Shown here: piece by piece, positions 24,688-34,300 of the stretch
Layout: each line of letters opens with the position of its first letter
Position numbering within the stretch: position 1 is the first letter of the stretch
Assembly: GCA_905250075.1 (NCBI GenBank)
Contig: CAJNOP010000366.1
Location: forward strand, 1-64,000
DNA length: 64,000 nt
Reading direction: 5' to 3'
Origin: Rotaria sp. Silwood1
Lineage: Eukaryota; Rotifera; Eurotatoria; Philodinida; Philodinidae
The notes under the pieces: model-generated
Databases searched by the model: none
What the model saw: the letters and a program-made list of their open reading frames with translations, nothing else
What the model was told of the DNA's origin: nothing
Made by a program: the position numbers and the translations under genes

Positions 24688-26706
24688 TTCATAGCTTTCA
24701 ATAAATATAAACTTAAATCTAATTTTTTTTCTTTATTTAGGTCTATATGAATGTCCATCACTAATTCTGGTAAGTCAACTGATTTATATAAACTTAAAAC
24801 GAATTTCTTTTTGTTTATTTAGGTGTATATGAATATCCATTAAAATGTCGGGTAAGTCAATTGATTTATATAAACTTAAATCTAATTTCTTTTTCTTTAT
24901 TTAGGTCAGGGCTGCCAACCGTACCCATTTTGGGGTACAATACCCCATTTCGACATTTTGTACCCCAGAAAATTTCGTACCCGAGGGGTACATATTTTGT
25001 ACCCCATTTCGTTTTTTAAGTCTGGAATGTGATAAAACACCATATCAAGGTAAAGAAAGTGTGTTTTCCCACTAGTCTTTTCACTTCTATCTATCTAATA
25101 AAGTATCAGTTAACAAATGATCGATAGATTTCTACATCTGCTTTGTTCAGTGTCGGATTGAAATACTTGGTTGTTCATACTATTATCGTTATAAACACCG
25201 AAATAAGACTTAAACATTTCTCCTTATCTGATTTCTCCGTGTTGCATTAATTTTTCTTTTTATTTGGCAAATACATATTCTATTAGATATATCTCTAATT
25301 GCAGATTTTCTCTTTAATGAATTTGATGGTAATCTTCGTTGTCTATTTATAATGTTCTTTTCCAATTTCAAACTCAACAATCAATTAACACAAAGCTAAT
25401 TGAAACAGTGTAAACAGTTAAGCCTATCTAATTGAAAAACAACAGTGAAATATGATTCTGTTCTCTACAAAAGCAGTGTCGTTTCAGCAGGTTTCTCAAT
25501 TAAATACTTTACTTCAGGAGTAAAATCATGTACCCCATTGATGTACCCCTTTTTAAATTGGAATGTACCCCAAATGTACCCCATTTTGACTTTTGTAAAC
25601 CCATTTAAAAAATGAGAAATGCCACCCCTGATTTAGGTCTACATGAATGTCGATTACTAATTCTGGTAAGTCAACTGATTTATATAAACTTCAAGCTAAT
25701 CCTTTTTTCTTTATTTAGGTCTATATGAATATCCATTAAAATGTCGAGTAAGTTAACTGATTTATATCAACTTAAAGCTAATTTCTTTTTGTTTGTTTAG
25801 GTCTGTATGAATGTCCATTACTAATTCTGGTAAGTCAGCTGATTTATATAAACTTAAAGCTAATTCTTTTTTCTTTATTTAGGTGTATATGAATATCCAT
25901 TAAAATGTCAGGTAAGTCAATTGATTTATATAAACTTAAATCTAATTTCTTTTTGTTTATTTAGGTCTATACGAATGTCCATTACTAATTCTGGGAAGTC
26001 AACTGATTTATATCAACTTTATAAATCTAGTTTTTTATGTTTATTTAGGTGTATATGAATGTCCATTGATAATTTTGGTAAGTCAACTGATTTCAATAAA
26101 AGTAAATCTGATTGTTTTTTCTTCATTTAGGTCTATATGAGTGTCCATCAATAATTCTGGTAAGTCAACTGATTTATATAAACCTAAAGTTAATTTCTTT
26201 TTGTTTATTTAGGTGTATATGAATATCGATTACAATTTCTGGTAAGTCAATTGATTTATATAAACTCAAATCTAATTTGTTTTTGTTTATTTAGGTCTAT
26301 ATGAATAACCATTAAAATGTTGGGTAAATCAGCTGATTTATATCAACTTTATAAATCTAGTTTTTTGTTTATTTAGGTGTATGTGAATGTCCATTGATAG
26401 TTTGGGTAAGTCAACTGATTTCAATAAAAGTAAATCTGATTGTTTTTTCTTCATTTAGGTCTATATGAATGTCCATGAAGAATTCTGGTACGTCAACTGA
26501 TTTATATAAACTTAAAGCTGATTCTTTTTTGTTTATTTAGGCCTATGTGAATAACCACCAAAATGTCTGGGAAGTCAGCTGATTAATATAAACTTAAATC
26601 TAATTTGTTTTTGTTTATTTAGGTCTATATGAATATCGATTACAATTTCTGGTAAGACAATTGATTTCAATAAAATTCAATCTGATCCTTTTTTCTTTAT
26701 TTAGGT
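24688..26706 (+). repeat. 82-bp tandem array; each unit has a splice acceptor, 29-nt mini-exon and donor
   Basis: Fifteen full units plus a degenerate final one can be aligned once the hAT insertion is removed. Each unit reads T-rich TTTATTTAG, then a 29-nt segment (type A GTCTATATGAATGTCC... or type B GTGTATATGAATATCC...), then GTAAGT and a 53-nt segment with CTGATTTATATAAACTTAAA and a pyrimidine tract. Examples are mini-exons 24741-24769 and 24823-24851 with 24770-24822 between them. A and B types tend to alternate, a dimeric higher-order repeat. Donors vary in only a few units (GGAAGT twice, GTACGT once, GTAAAT once). The 53-nt length matches the 45- and 60-nt introns of the F-box gene in this window. 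One frame of the mini-exon is open in about 12 of 15 units. Since 29 is not a multiple of three, serial splicing cannot yield one long protein. Function unknown. Confidence 0.85.
24907..25630. mobile_element. hAT-type MITE inserted in the 82-bp array
   Basis: The element starts CAGGGCTGCCAACC and ends GGCACCCCTG-like (CCACCCCTG at 25622-25630), the CAGGG(C/G)TG termini of hAT elements. It is flanked by a perfect 8-bp direct repeat ATTTAGGT (24899-24906 and 25631-25638). That repeat is part of the array unit, so the empty site is known. Both subterminal regions are packed with GTACCCC/GGGGTAC motifs, likely transposase-binding repeats. No ORF, so mobilisation would need a hAT transposase supplied elsewhere. 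Confidence 0.85.
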
Positions 26707-27254
26707 CTGTAATGAAATTGCATTAATATTCATGCGTGGACTGAGAGTGTGAGGGCTTCCGTGGCAAATGTAAGGGTTATTTTAATTGACCGAAGTAAGG
26801 TATCTACTTGTTCTGGAACCTGCTCGGGAACAGTTCATGCGTTTCCGATGGTTGGTGTGTTGTGGTAGTAAAATATGCTAATGTAGGGTTTCCGAGTGCT
26901 CGGAAACCTTTTCTCGGGAACCCTTAAAAGGTTTCCGATAGTAACAAGTTCGGAAACCCATTAAGGGTTTCCTACACGACGGATTTTTCTTAGAGTGTAG
27001 TAGCACCGAGAAACTAATTGCTTGAGTACTTATGCGTATACGTCGGTAGAGGCGATTTATTCATCATTTTGTAGAGAATTTCATTTTGAAGAGCATTGTA
27101 CAAACAATTTTTTCTAGAACGAATATTTTGTACAACAAGACTTGGAATATCCATAACCTGAGCAAAATATAATATGTGGTGCAAATTTCTTTGAGCAAAT
27201 GTCAAGCTATGTTAGATCATGTTGTCAACTTCTAAACTAATCAAACTTTCTTGT

Positions 27255-27580
27255 TGGGAAGAGCAATGTTTGAACTACAAATTTTCTACTAAATACATTT
27301 TTTCCGTATGAATCTAAGAGCGAGGAAAAACCAAAGGCTAAACACCTCTTAAAAAAAGTTCTTGCAACGCTATTGCGACTTGAAAAGTTTCGATTTCACA
27401 ATTATTTTGAGCTGCATAGATCGATTTCTAACAAAGAAATACAAAAAATACAGTGCATCAACAACTATCGATAACAGGTTTGGTAATTTTTTTTAGATTC
27501 GTCCTTGGTTCTTTAATTAAAAGAAACGTTGGAGAGTAAAGTTTTTCAGAATGGATTCTTCTGCGAGAACTACAGTCAAT
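27255..27580 (+). mobile_element. diverged partial copy of the 11.5-kb MITE family
   Basis: In the same order as 11605-11940 it shares GAGCAA(C/T)(A/G)T(C/T)TGAACTACA, CTCTTAAAAAAAGTTCTTG-like, ATTATTTT(A/G)(G/A)G and a GAACTAC(A/C)(A/G)... block near 27566. The terminal ~80 bp of the family is missing on the left. The right side stops where another small element begins. Confidence 0.5.
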
Positions 27581-27582
27581 TT

Positions 27583-27783
27583 CCCTAATAACGACGGGAA
27601 AATTTTGTCTTACCTTATTTCGTTCGGTTCTCAGCTATTGTGCATCCAATTAAAAATATTTTTATATTTGGAGAATCCTTGAAGTCTCCTCTTTCCAATG
27701 ATATATAGGTTTCATTTTACTTACTTGTTATTATCGAGAAATTAGCGGTCTACGATAAAGAGGCCCAACCGTCGTTATTAGGG
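27583..27783. mobile_element. 201-bp foldback element with CCCTAATAACGACGG ends
   Basis: The left end CCCTAATAACGACGG (27583-27597) is perfectly inverted at 27769-27783. A third, direct copy, CCCTAATAACGACG, sits at 27823-27836 and a diverged one (CCCTACTAACGA) at 27791. No ORF. It looks like a tiny MITE next to partial copies of its own terminus. Confidence 0.65.
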
Positions 27784-28217
27784 AATCGAACCCTACTAAC
27801 GATTCCCAGCAAAATCATTGACCCTAATAACGACGCTTCAGCAAAATCCCAGCGAAAAAATGCTTTTAAATAAAAAAAACTTTTTTCACGTTTTCTGTGA
27901 GAAATCAAGCATTAGTCTCTTAGACAATTTTGTAGAGCGGGTCAGTGCTGCCACCTTTTCAAGTCCAAAAGGCAGAAAAAAAATTATAAAAAGCAGAAAA
28001 TGACAGAAATTCCATCATCAAAAAGCAGAAAAAAAAGCAAAAAAGATATTTCTTACGTAAATCTACTATAAAGCTTCTATTCAATATAATAATTAAAAAT
28101 TGTATATCAAATTTCAATTTTTATTAAACAAGATCAAGAAAAACAATCGATTAAACAAATAAATAGAATTATTCAATTCGATTGTACAATATCAAGAAAA
28201 ACAAATAAATACAATTA

Positions 28218-29155
28218 TTAGATACACTTTCTTTTGAACCCATACTTTTCATCTGATATAATAGCTTTTAACAAATCTTGATTAGATAAAACATGTTTAT
28301 ACATTTCAATGCATGATAATGATGAATTAAACCATACTTTTAATTCAGCTGATAGAAGTTCAATTGTCATACAATTCCTTTTATCATTACATAAATATTT
28401 TAATTGTGAAAAAGCTGACTCAACATAAGCATTACTACATGGTAAAGAATACAAAAAACATACGAGTTCCTTGAAATTTAGAGATTGAGTAAGAGAAAAC
28501 ATATGCATCCAGAACTGATCAGATCTCACAATTCTGCTTTCTGAATGATCAGCATCATCATCATTTTCTTCTTCTTTGCATTCATTTGTTACTGCTATAT
28601 CACCTTGTTTACTAATAAACGTCTGAACTTGATCAAAAACTGAGATACGTTGTTGCAAGATTACTTTTAATGCTGATTTTATATTTGTAAATTCATCAGG
28701 GTGTGGGTGTGGGTGTGGGTGTTGGTGTGGGTATGGGTATGGGTGTGAGTGTGGGTGTGGGTGTGGGTGCGTGTGGGTGTGGGTGTGGGTGTAGGTGTGG
28801 GTGTTGGTGTGGGTGTGGGTATGGGTGTGAGTGTGGGTGTGGGTGTGGGTGTGGATGAGTGCTTTTTTAATCTACGCCCACACCTACGCCCACACCCACA
28901 CCCACACCCACGCCCACACCCACACCCACACCCACACCCACATTCACACCGACACCCACATCCACAGCCGCACCCCCACACGCACACGCACACCCACACA
29001 CACCCACACCCACATCAACACCTACACCCACACCTGCTTTCTTCATATGTAACATCTTTACGTTTTCGATTGAAAATATCCCGAGGGTGAGGGTAACTGA
29101 AGGAACCTTTCAATTTGACAAGGAACTGAGTTGGTAACCAATTGTCTTGGTAACC
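28218..29155 (-). pseudogene. hAT-family transposase remnant (dimerisation domain), split by a microsatellite
   Basis: The open frame 28687-28218 ends with KELVCFLYSLPCSNAYVESA followed by SQLKYLCNDKRN and a SAELKVWFN stretch. This is the C-terminal dimerisation region (hATC) of hAT transposases, with its conserved S.AYVES.FS and D.RN motifs. Upstream, beyond 340 bp of telomere-like repeat, a second minus-strand segment (about 29155-29040) reads coding-like, with DNWLPTQFLVKLKGSFSYP and DIFNRKRKDVTYEES. I infer it belongs to the same or an adjoining gene, but it is not itself diagnostic. The repeat lies between a possible AG/GT donor (CAG/GTGTGGG) and a possible TCAG acceptor, so it could be intronic. 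No DDE catalytic core is seen. The intact stop is at 28218. Confidence 0.55.
28698..29037. repeat. 340-bp inverted (TGTGGG)n/(CCCACA)n telomere-like tract
   Basis: About 160 bp of GTGTGG repeats (28698-28858), with TATGGG, TGTTGG and TGTGAG variants, is followed by a 20-nt spacer containing TGCTTTTTTAATC. About 160 bp of CCCACA repeats (28877-29037) comes next. The G-rich strands run toward each other as in telomere-to-telomere fusions, and the whole tract could form a giant hairpin. Translated Val/Gly, Cys/Gly, His/Pro and His/Thr frames here are artefacts. Confidence 0.9.
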
Positions 29156-29261
29156 ATCTCAACTGGCAATCATCTGACTCTATATTATCTAATTACTTGA
29201 AATAAGTTGTAATAGACATAATCGATTATATTCGATTCGGATTGGTTTCGGTCATCAACTC

Positions 29262-29362
29262 ATTCGGCGATATGGGAATCGGCGAACTTCATCGTCGGCG
29301 AAAAATATTTTTGGGCAATCTTGAAATCGGCGAAATTCACCTTCGGTGAAAATGCACGAATT
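29262..29362. repeat. TCGGCGA-rich short repeat
   Basis: Four copies of (A/T)TCGGCGA plus a GTCGGCGA and a TTCGGTGA variant occur in 100 bp, two of them within the longer block ATCGGCGAA(C/A)TTCA. This is probably the end of a small repetitive element. Confidence 0.55.
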
Positions 29363-29699
29363 CGGCGATCAGTCACTACTGACTGCTGGTAGCTTAGCTT
29401 CTTCGTCTTATCAGGTATAGCTTGCCCATGGTGATGTACGCAAGATAAATATTTAAAGTGGAAATCATGACGTCGGAACTTAAGAAAGGCAAATACGATG
29501 TTTGCCCTCTTACTGATATCGATGTTATCAAGCAATGTCATACACTTTTGCCAATCGTAAAAAGGAAAAGAAGAGAAGAGAACAGTCGATATGTATATAA
29601 CTAACTGCAAGAGTAGCAAATTGCACAGCAAAACATCTTTGTCCAACCAATATGTTTTGGTAGATCTTGTACTTCATGTTAGTGCTCCACCACTCCAAT

Positions 29700-30480
29700 G
29701 CGAACAGAGTCATCTATCGACCCAACGAATTGCTTAATGGTCAGAATCCTAATGGACCATGGTCCTTCGGCTTTGTATAGCCCGACAATCATCTTTCATT
29801 CCAGTTGTACAAAAGCTACATACCAAACGTTTATGGCCACTTCCCATCCTATAATACGGATCCACGAATGACTGGTGTCGCAGTTTTTTTATAGCAGTGT
29901 TTTTTCGAACCAAATTCATAGTATGGGCTGGATTCTGCACAATACGAACAAGAACAAATTCGCCCAATTTGGATTGGACGAGTACAACCTGGCGCCGAGT
30001 CAGCTTCTCTTTCATCCAGGTCCGAACAATACTCGAGCGAAACATCATTCACAAAACACTGTTCACACAGTCTAAAGGCCCTTAGCTTCATCAATGAAAA
30101 CACCATATTATGCGAACAGTTGCCTGCATTCGCTTCACTGTCCCATCCGCTGACACTTACCATGTTAATGCTGTTTTCTTTACCACAGCTGGGCTAAAGA
30201 TTGAAGGACCCTCGACAGATATTCATCTTTTTATCAACAATGTCGAGTTACGTTCGCTGTGGCTCAAACGCAATGTCGGTCTATTGGCGTTCGACAATGT
30301 CTACTTGAACGAAGGAGACTATGTACAATTCGAAATCGGATACGGAGAAAACAAGAACTACACTTACGATGGCGTTCTTGCTTCATTCGAAAATGTTGTT
30401 CCTCTATCGCGTACACGCGAGAAAGAAAGAAAATCACAACATGATTGTTGAACAGTTCACAGCTGAATATAACAATCACA
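29700..30480 (+). pseudogene. decayed beta-sandwich domain gene of bacterial-like type
   Basis: Three plus-strand frames in sequence carry parts of one domain. First comes ELLNGQNPNGPWSFG (about 29727-29773). Second is EYNLAPSQLLFHPGPNN (about 29980-30030). Third is the longest frame (30110-30451) with RFTVPSADTYHVNAVFFTTA, DIHLFINNVELRS and EGDYVQFEIGYGENKNY. The series NPNGPWSFG ... LAPS.LLFHPGPN ... W/RFT.P..GTY.V.A.F ... DVH...N...L ... GD...F.VGYG resembles a jelly-roll/carbohydrate-binding-like extracellular domain common in bacterial secreted proteins. Frameshifts (one within the first WSFG segment) and a stop separate the blocks, so the gene looks dead. The resemblance is from memory of family motifs, not a search. 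Overlapping minus-strand frames are shadows. Confidence 0.5.
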
Positions 30481-30707
30481 GTGGATACTTAGTAGGTTCT
30501 GGACGCATTGACTCATAGATAAGTTAGTTGCCAGACTAACTTCGCCTGCTTTGTTCTCTCCTCTATATTGAACAAACAATAAAATAACTATTGTCTGTCC
30601 AAAAAGTCAGCGGACTCGGATAGTTTTGAAATAACTCAAGAACACAAAGAGATAGCGAGTGTGGTTTCAGCAATCGATAGAGGCTTATAGGAGACACATA
30701 TTTATAT

Positions 30708-30717
30708 NNNNNNNNNN
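30708..30717. other. assembly gap (10 N) beside a CCCACA tract
   Basis: Ten N directly abut CCACACCCACACACACCCCA (30718-30737). The break lies exactly where the other telomere-like tracts have their G-rich arm, so a hairpin may have stopped the assembly. Confidence 0.95.
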
Positions 30718-31003
30718 CCACACCCACACACACCCCACCCTTGATCTTTCCCTCCCTATCAGTCGTTTTGCTAGCAGCTGCTAGCAAAGTGACGGAAAAA
30801 GAGAGTAAGATAGATGAATGGATGCTATTCTATTTTACTATTTTTCATGATTTACAGTTTGAATACATATTCAGTTTGACACTAGCTATTTTCTATAAAC
30901 TTAATTCATTTATAATACGTTTTATCAAATTTTCAAGTACTTTTTAAACAATTTTTGTTATGCGAAGCTACAGATAGCTGATGTTCAAAAAAAGAAAACA
31001 AAA

Positions 31004-31141
31004 ATGTCTCAAGAAAGAATGAGACAAATATCATTATCATGTTTACAACGCGATCAAGTTGAACGAAAGTCTTATCACGAATTAAAATATTCATTATTTT
31101 TGGAGAAAATGAATAGTCTAGAGCTAAAGAATATTGAATAG
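31004..31141 (+). CDS. short coding-like ORF of unknown function
   Basis: A 45-codon frame starts at an ATG after AAAACAAAA and ends in TAG. It reads MSQERMRQISLSCLQRDQVE, then a Lys/Leu/Glu-rich tail with EKMNSLELKNIE. Unlike surrounding chance frames it is rich in Glu, Gln, Arg and Leu, and looks like a helical peptide or an exon fragment. I recognise no family. It could be a remnant of a longer gene. Confidence 0.25.
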   Translation: MSQERMRQISLSCLQRDQVERKSYHELKYSLFLEKMNSLELKNIE

Positions 31142-31229
31142 AAATAGAACAATATACATGATGTATACGTATACATACGTCAAACGATACAATTAATCTA
31201 TCAAAATGTAATTAAAACAAAAATGTGTT

Positions 31230-31372
31230 GTGCTGTTATGCCGCGGCATGAGAACGGCTGGGCGCCATAGCGGCCGAACGGCAGAGCGGTATCTGAACGG
31301 CAGAGAGGCATAGCGACAGAACGGCATAGCGTCCGAGCAGCTGAATGGCAGAGTGGCCGGCCGACCGGCAAA
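31230..31372. repeat. GC-rich minisatellite GAACGGCAGAGCGG
   Basis: About eight degenerate copies of (C/G)GAACGGCA(T/G)AGCGG-type units of 16-24 bp form an abrupt GC-rich island in AT-rich surroundings. No credible protein is encoded in either direction. Confidence 0.7.
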
Positions 31373-31399
31373 CATTTTGAAATTTTCCCTTACATGACT

Positions 31400-34300
31400 A
31401 TCGAAAGCGTTATGTATTCTTATTTGATTCAAGCTGTATCACGTTTTTTCTTTATTGTTTTACGTAACAAATATCGTTCGATCGTTTCGTTCAAATGTCA
31501 TTTCAGTATACCGACCATGTTCATCTTTGTTATTTATATCTTCGTTTACGATCGAACGAAAAATAGCACTGCTCAAGCTTTGAACCGAACAGGCAGACAG
31601 CAACACCAAAATCGAGACTTTTCAAGTCTTTCGCAATATAATGATTTTATATGGGATATACCTGTTAGGAGGAATGGCAACAACAGTGTTTATTTTTACA
31701 TGTATCCGTATATTCTATTCAATAGGTGTTGTTTTCGTACCTTTGACAGTAGTTTTTGAAAAGTTGGCAACAGTCTATCTTAGAATGGCTGCATAATTAA
31801 TGAGTTTTTATCGTTCAAATTAATGCTTTCATTACTTTTCTCAAATTTATGTTGAAGACTGGTTTGTTGCCTCTGATGATAATACTCAAATAATTTATAC
31901 CTCGATTTATTCATGAAAATGATCATAATTATGAAAATAAACTACAAACACCAACCATCGTTTGCCTATATTATTGATTATGCTCAGACAAGTAAAATGT
32001 TGCAATATCATTAGCATTATAAAAGGGAGAAGAATAGCTTCCACTTCACTCGAATGTTGGAAAATTGTCAATCTTTTCCAAAGAAAATGAAGAAAAAAAA
32101 TTAACTTGATATCATTGTTCAATAAGAATATTGAGCTGTGAGTGGTCTGCAACTATCATTATCAGGTTCGCTTCGTTTAGGCAATCTTCCAAATGTGTAA
32201 TATTTCTAATACGAAAAATCGAATGTATGGAGAATGATATTTACTCTAAGTAAAACAAGAAGAAACGTAATTCAAAACCATGTATAAGATATCATTATAT
32301 CTTTGCTACTCATCATCTATTTGAAGTATTATTCGAAAAACAAGAGAAGTAAATGTATGCAGTGATTCTAATACGAGTTCCAACCATATTCGATTGAGAT
32401 TTCGATAATATGTACAAGTCTACAAAGAGGATACGTCATCCTTCATCATATAGTGCTAATCATATATTTCATAAAAAGTATCAATTAAACGTCTTTCTCT
32501 TGATCTTATTCTTCGTACAAATGAAAAGAAAATGTTTTCAAATGGTAATGTCGGCACGAAACTCACAGGTAACTCGATAAAAATTCGAATAACTTGAGAA
32601 TATGCAAGTAGTTAGCGCTCTGTGGTTTTCACCAGTTGAAAGACGAGACATAAAGACATTCTTTTCTCTGACAACGCTTATGAACTCGTGTTTTTCTCTT
32701 TAATCCAGTTTTATGTTATTAGTTTTTTTGAACGACTAAAAATTTTTCCGAAGCTCGCAAAATCTTTGATGACCCAGTTTTATTTGAACCTTCCATGTTC
32801 TAAAATTATTAGATAAAATTCTACAGATTCAATTTTAAAAAACATTCTTGAGCAAAATCTTTTGATTTTTTTTTCCACTACCATTCAGAATTTTAAATGG
32901 TTTTGAAAACGATGCAGAACTAAACATGGTTCTGCAACACTTCTTTTCTTCAGATTGGATATTATCTTAATATTAAACACGTACGACTAATGCTCTATCA
33001 GATAAATTGGTTCATATGTCGATCGGACTAAACCAATAATTAGTTCAAAATATTCAATTCAATAGGTCGTCAAAGTAGTTCCACTTTCAACATTATTCAA
33101 TCGAAAATATGTCTCTCTATTTGTCAAATATTTTCTCTGCATTGAACTCTTCAATCATTCTTGTGTCATCTTGTATCCTTCCTCTTTTATTATTTATCAT
33201 CAGAATCATCGTATAAGAGCGTTTATGCATCATACTTTCTCCTTTCCTTCATCAAACATCACTTTTATCAAAGCAATATGAATGATCGAATGAGCACGAA
33301 TTCATATTTCCATGTTCGGCATTAGAATCTATTAATTTATTAGTTGGAATTTCATAAACGAACGGTTGATACCAACTATCAAGAAAATCGTTTGAAAAGG
33401 AATAAAATATTCCAAAAATTGAGAAGAAAAATTCAATCGAAATATTCATTTTAATTAAATTTTAAATAATCAAATTCAAATAGAAATCAATTTCTTTTCT
33501 TTGTTTTTGTTTTTGTTATGCTTTATTCTAAATGATGGTAGAATAGAAGTTCTATATATCTGTATAAGTTTTGATATTGCTGCAATACTTGTAACAATAT
33601 ATATAGATCAGCGATTTCTATAATCATTCGAATCATTATAGATCGATCAACTTCACCAATATATATCCTATGTATATTCGATTGATCATCATAAATTTGC
33701 TTTACATTATTTCGATTGGGAAACTTCAAACATAATAAGTCTAATTATATCAATAGACGCATTATTTGAACGTCATTAATTTAATTTATATCTACTATTT
33801 GTTAATAGTTCATATCTGGATTTAATCAGTATACTTCGCTCTTTCAGATCAGACCATTAATCATATCTAATGAAATCTGTTTAAATGTTCTCCATTTGAA
33901 TTGTCCATATTTTCTCTTAGACATTCTCATCATTTTGTCATTTTTCTAACAACTTTCAATAAACTTAGATTAATATACGTACTTAGAAAAATCAATAATA
34001 CGGTAGTTGATTATTATTTGTTTTTTCTCTTGAAAAAAGAAGAAATAGACGATTTTATTAACGAACATGTCGATAGGAATAGCAAATAGAACTTCATCGA
34101 ATGTGCCAGAAGAATCTATCTATATTGTCGTGTAAATGTCTTCCTAATAAACAGGTGAATTATTAGTTTTGAAGAAGTTTACTATTTTTATTTAGTTTTA
34201 GGAAAAATTCATGTAAAAAAAGTTTTTTTTTCTTGAAAAAAATATTTTTCTATTCAGTTTAGAATATAAATTTTGTTGTATTTGAAAATGAAATGATCAT

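Larger units (their letters stand above)
23848..26997. mobile_element. 3.15-kb composite non-autonomous DNA element, TA target
   Basis: The left end CACTCTAAAAAATTTCCGTC (23848) and the right end CACTCTAAGAAAAATCCGTC (minus strand from 26997) form a ~20-bp terminal inverted repeat. Similarity continues inward (TAGGAAAC). TA flanks both ends (23846-23847, 26998-26999). Inside are, in order, a TTTCCGA-type palindromic repeat field, an array of 82-bp units interrupted by a hAT MITE, a short unique segment, and a small inverted TTTCCGA field at the right end. No transposase frame is present. Confidence 0.7.
27943..29155 (-). mobile_element. decayed hAT transposon
   Basis: One terminus is visible at 27943 (CAGTGCTGCCACC), closely matching the CAGGGCTGCCAACC end of the hAT MITE at 24907. 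The transposase C-terminus lies 275 bp inside it on the minus strand. No matching opposite end or 8-bp duplication was found past 29155, so the 5' half appears lost. Confidence 0.55.

Noticed and set aside
24741..26706. Spliced-leader RNA gene cluster, because of repeated short segments followed by GTAAGT
   Set aside because: Each segment is preceded by an acceptor-like TTTATTTAG rather than a promoter, and it does not look like the known bdelloid leader or carry an obvious Sm site.
27780..27800. tRNA-like box (GAATCGAACCC)
   Set aside because: No cloverleaf or A box could be found around it; the sequence belongs to the small foldback element.
28679..29090. Several Val/Gly, Cys/Gly, His/Pro and His/Thr frames
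   Set aside because: Pure translation of the TGTGGG/CCCACA repeats.
30563..30787. Frame spanning the 10-N gap
   Set aside because: Includes unknown bases and a microsatellite.
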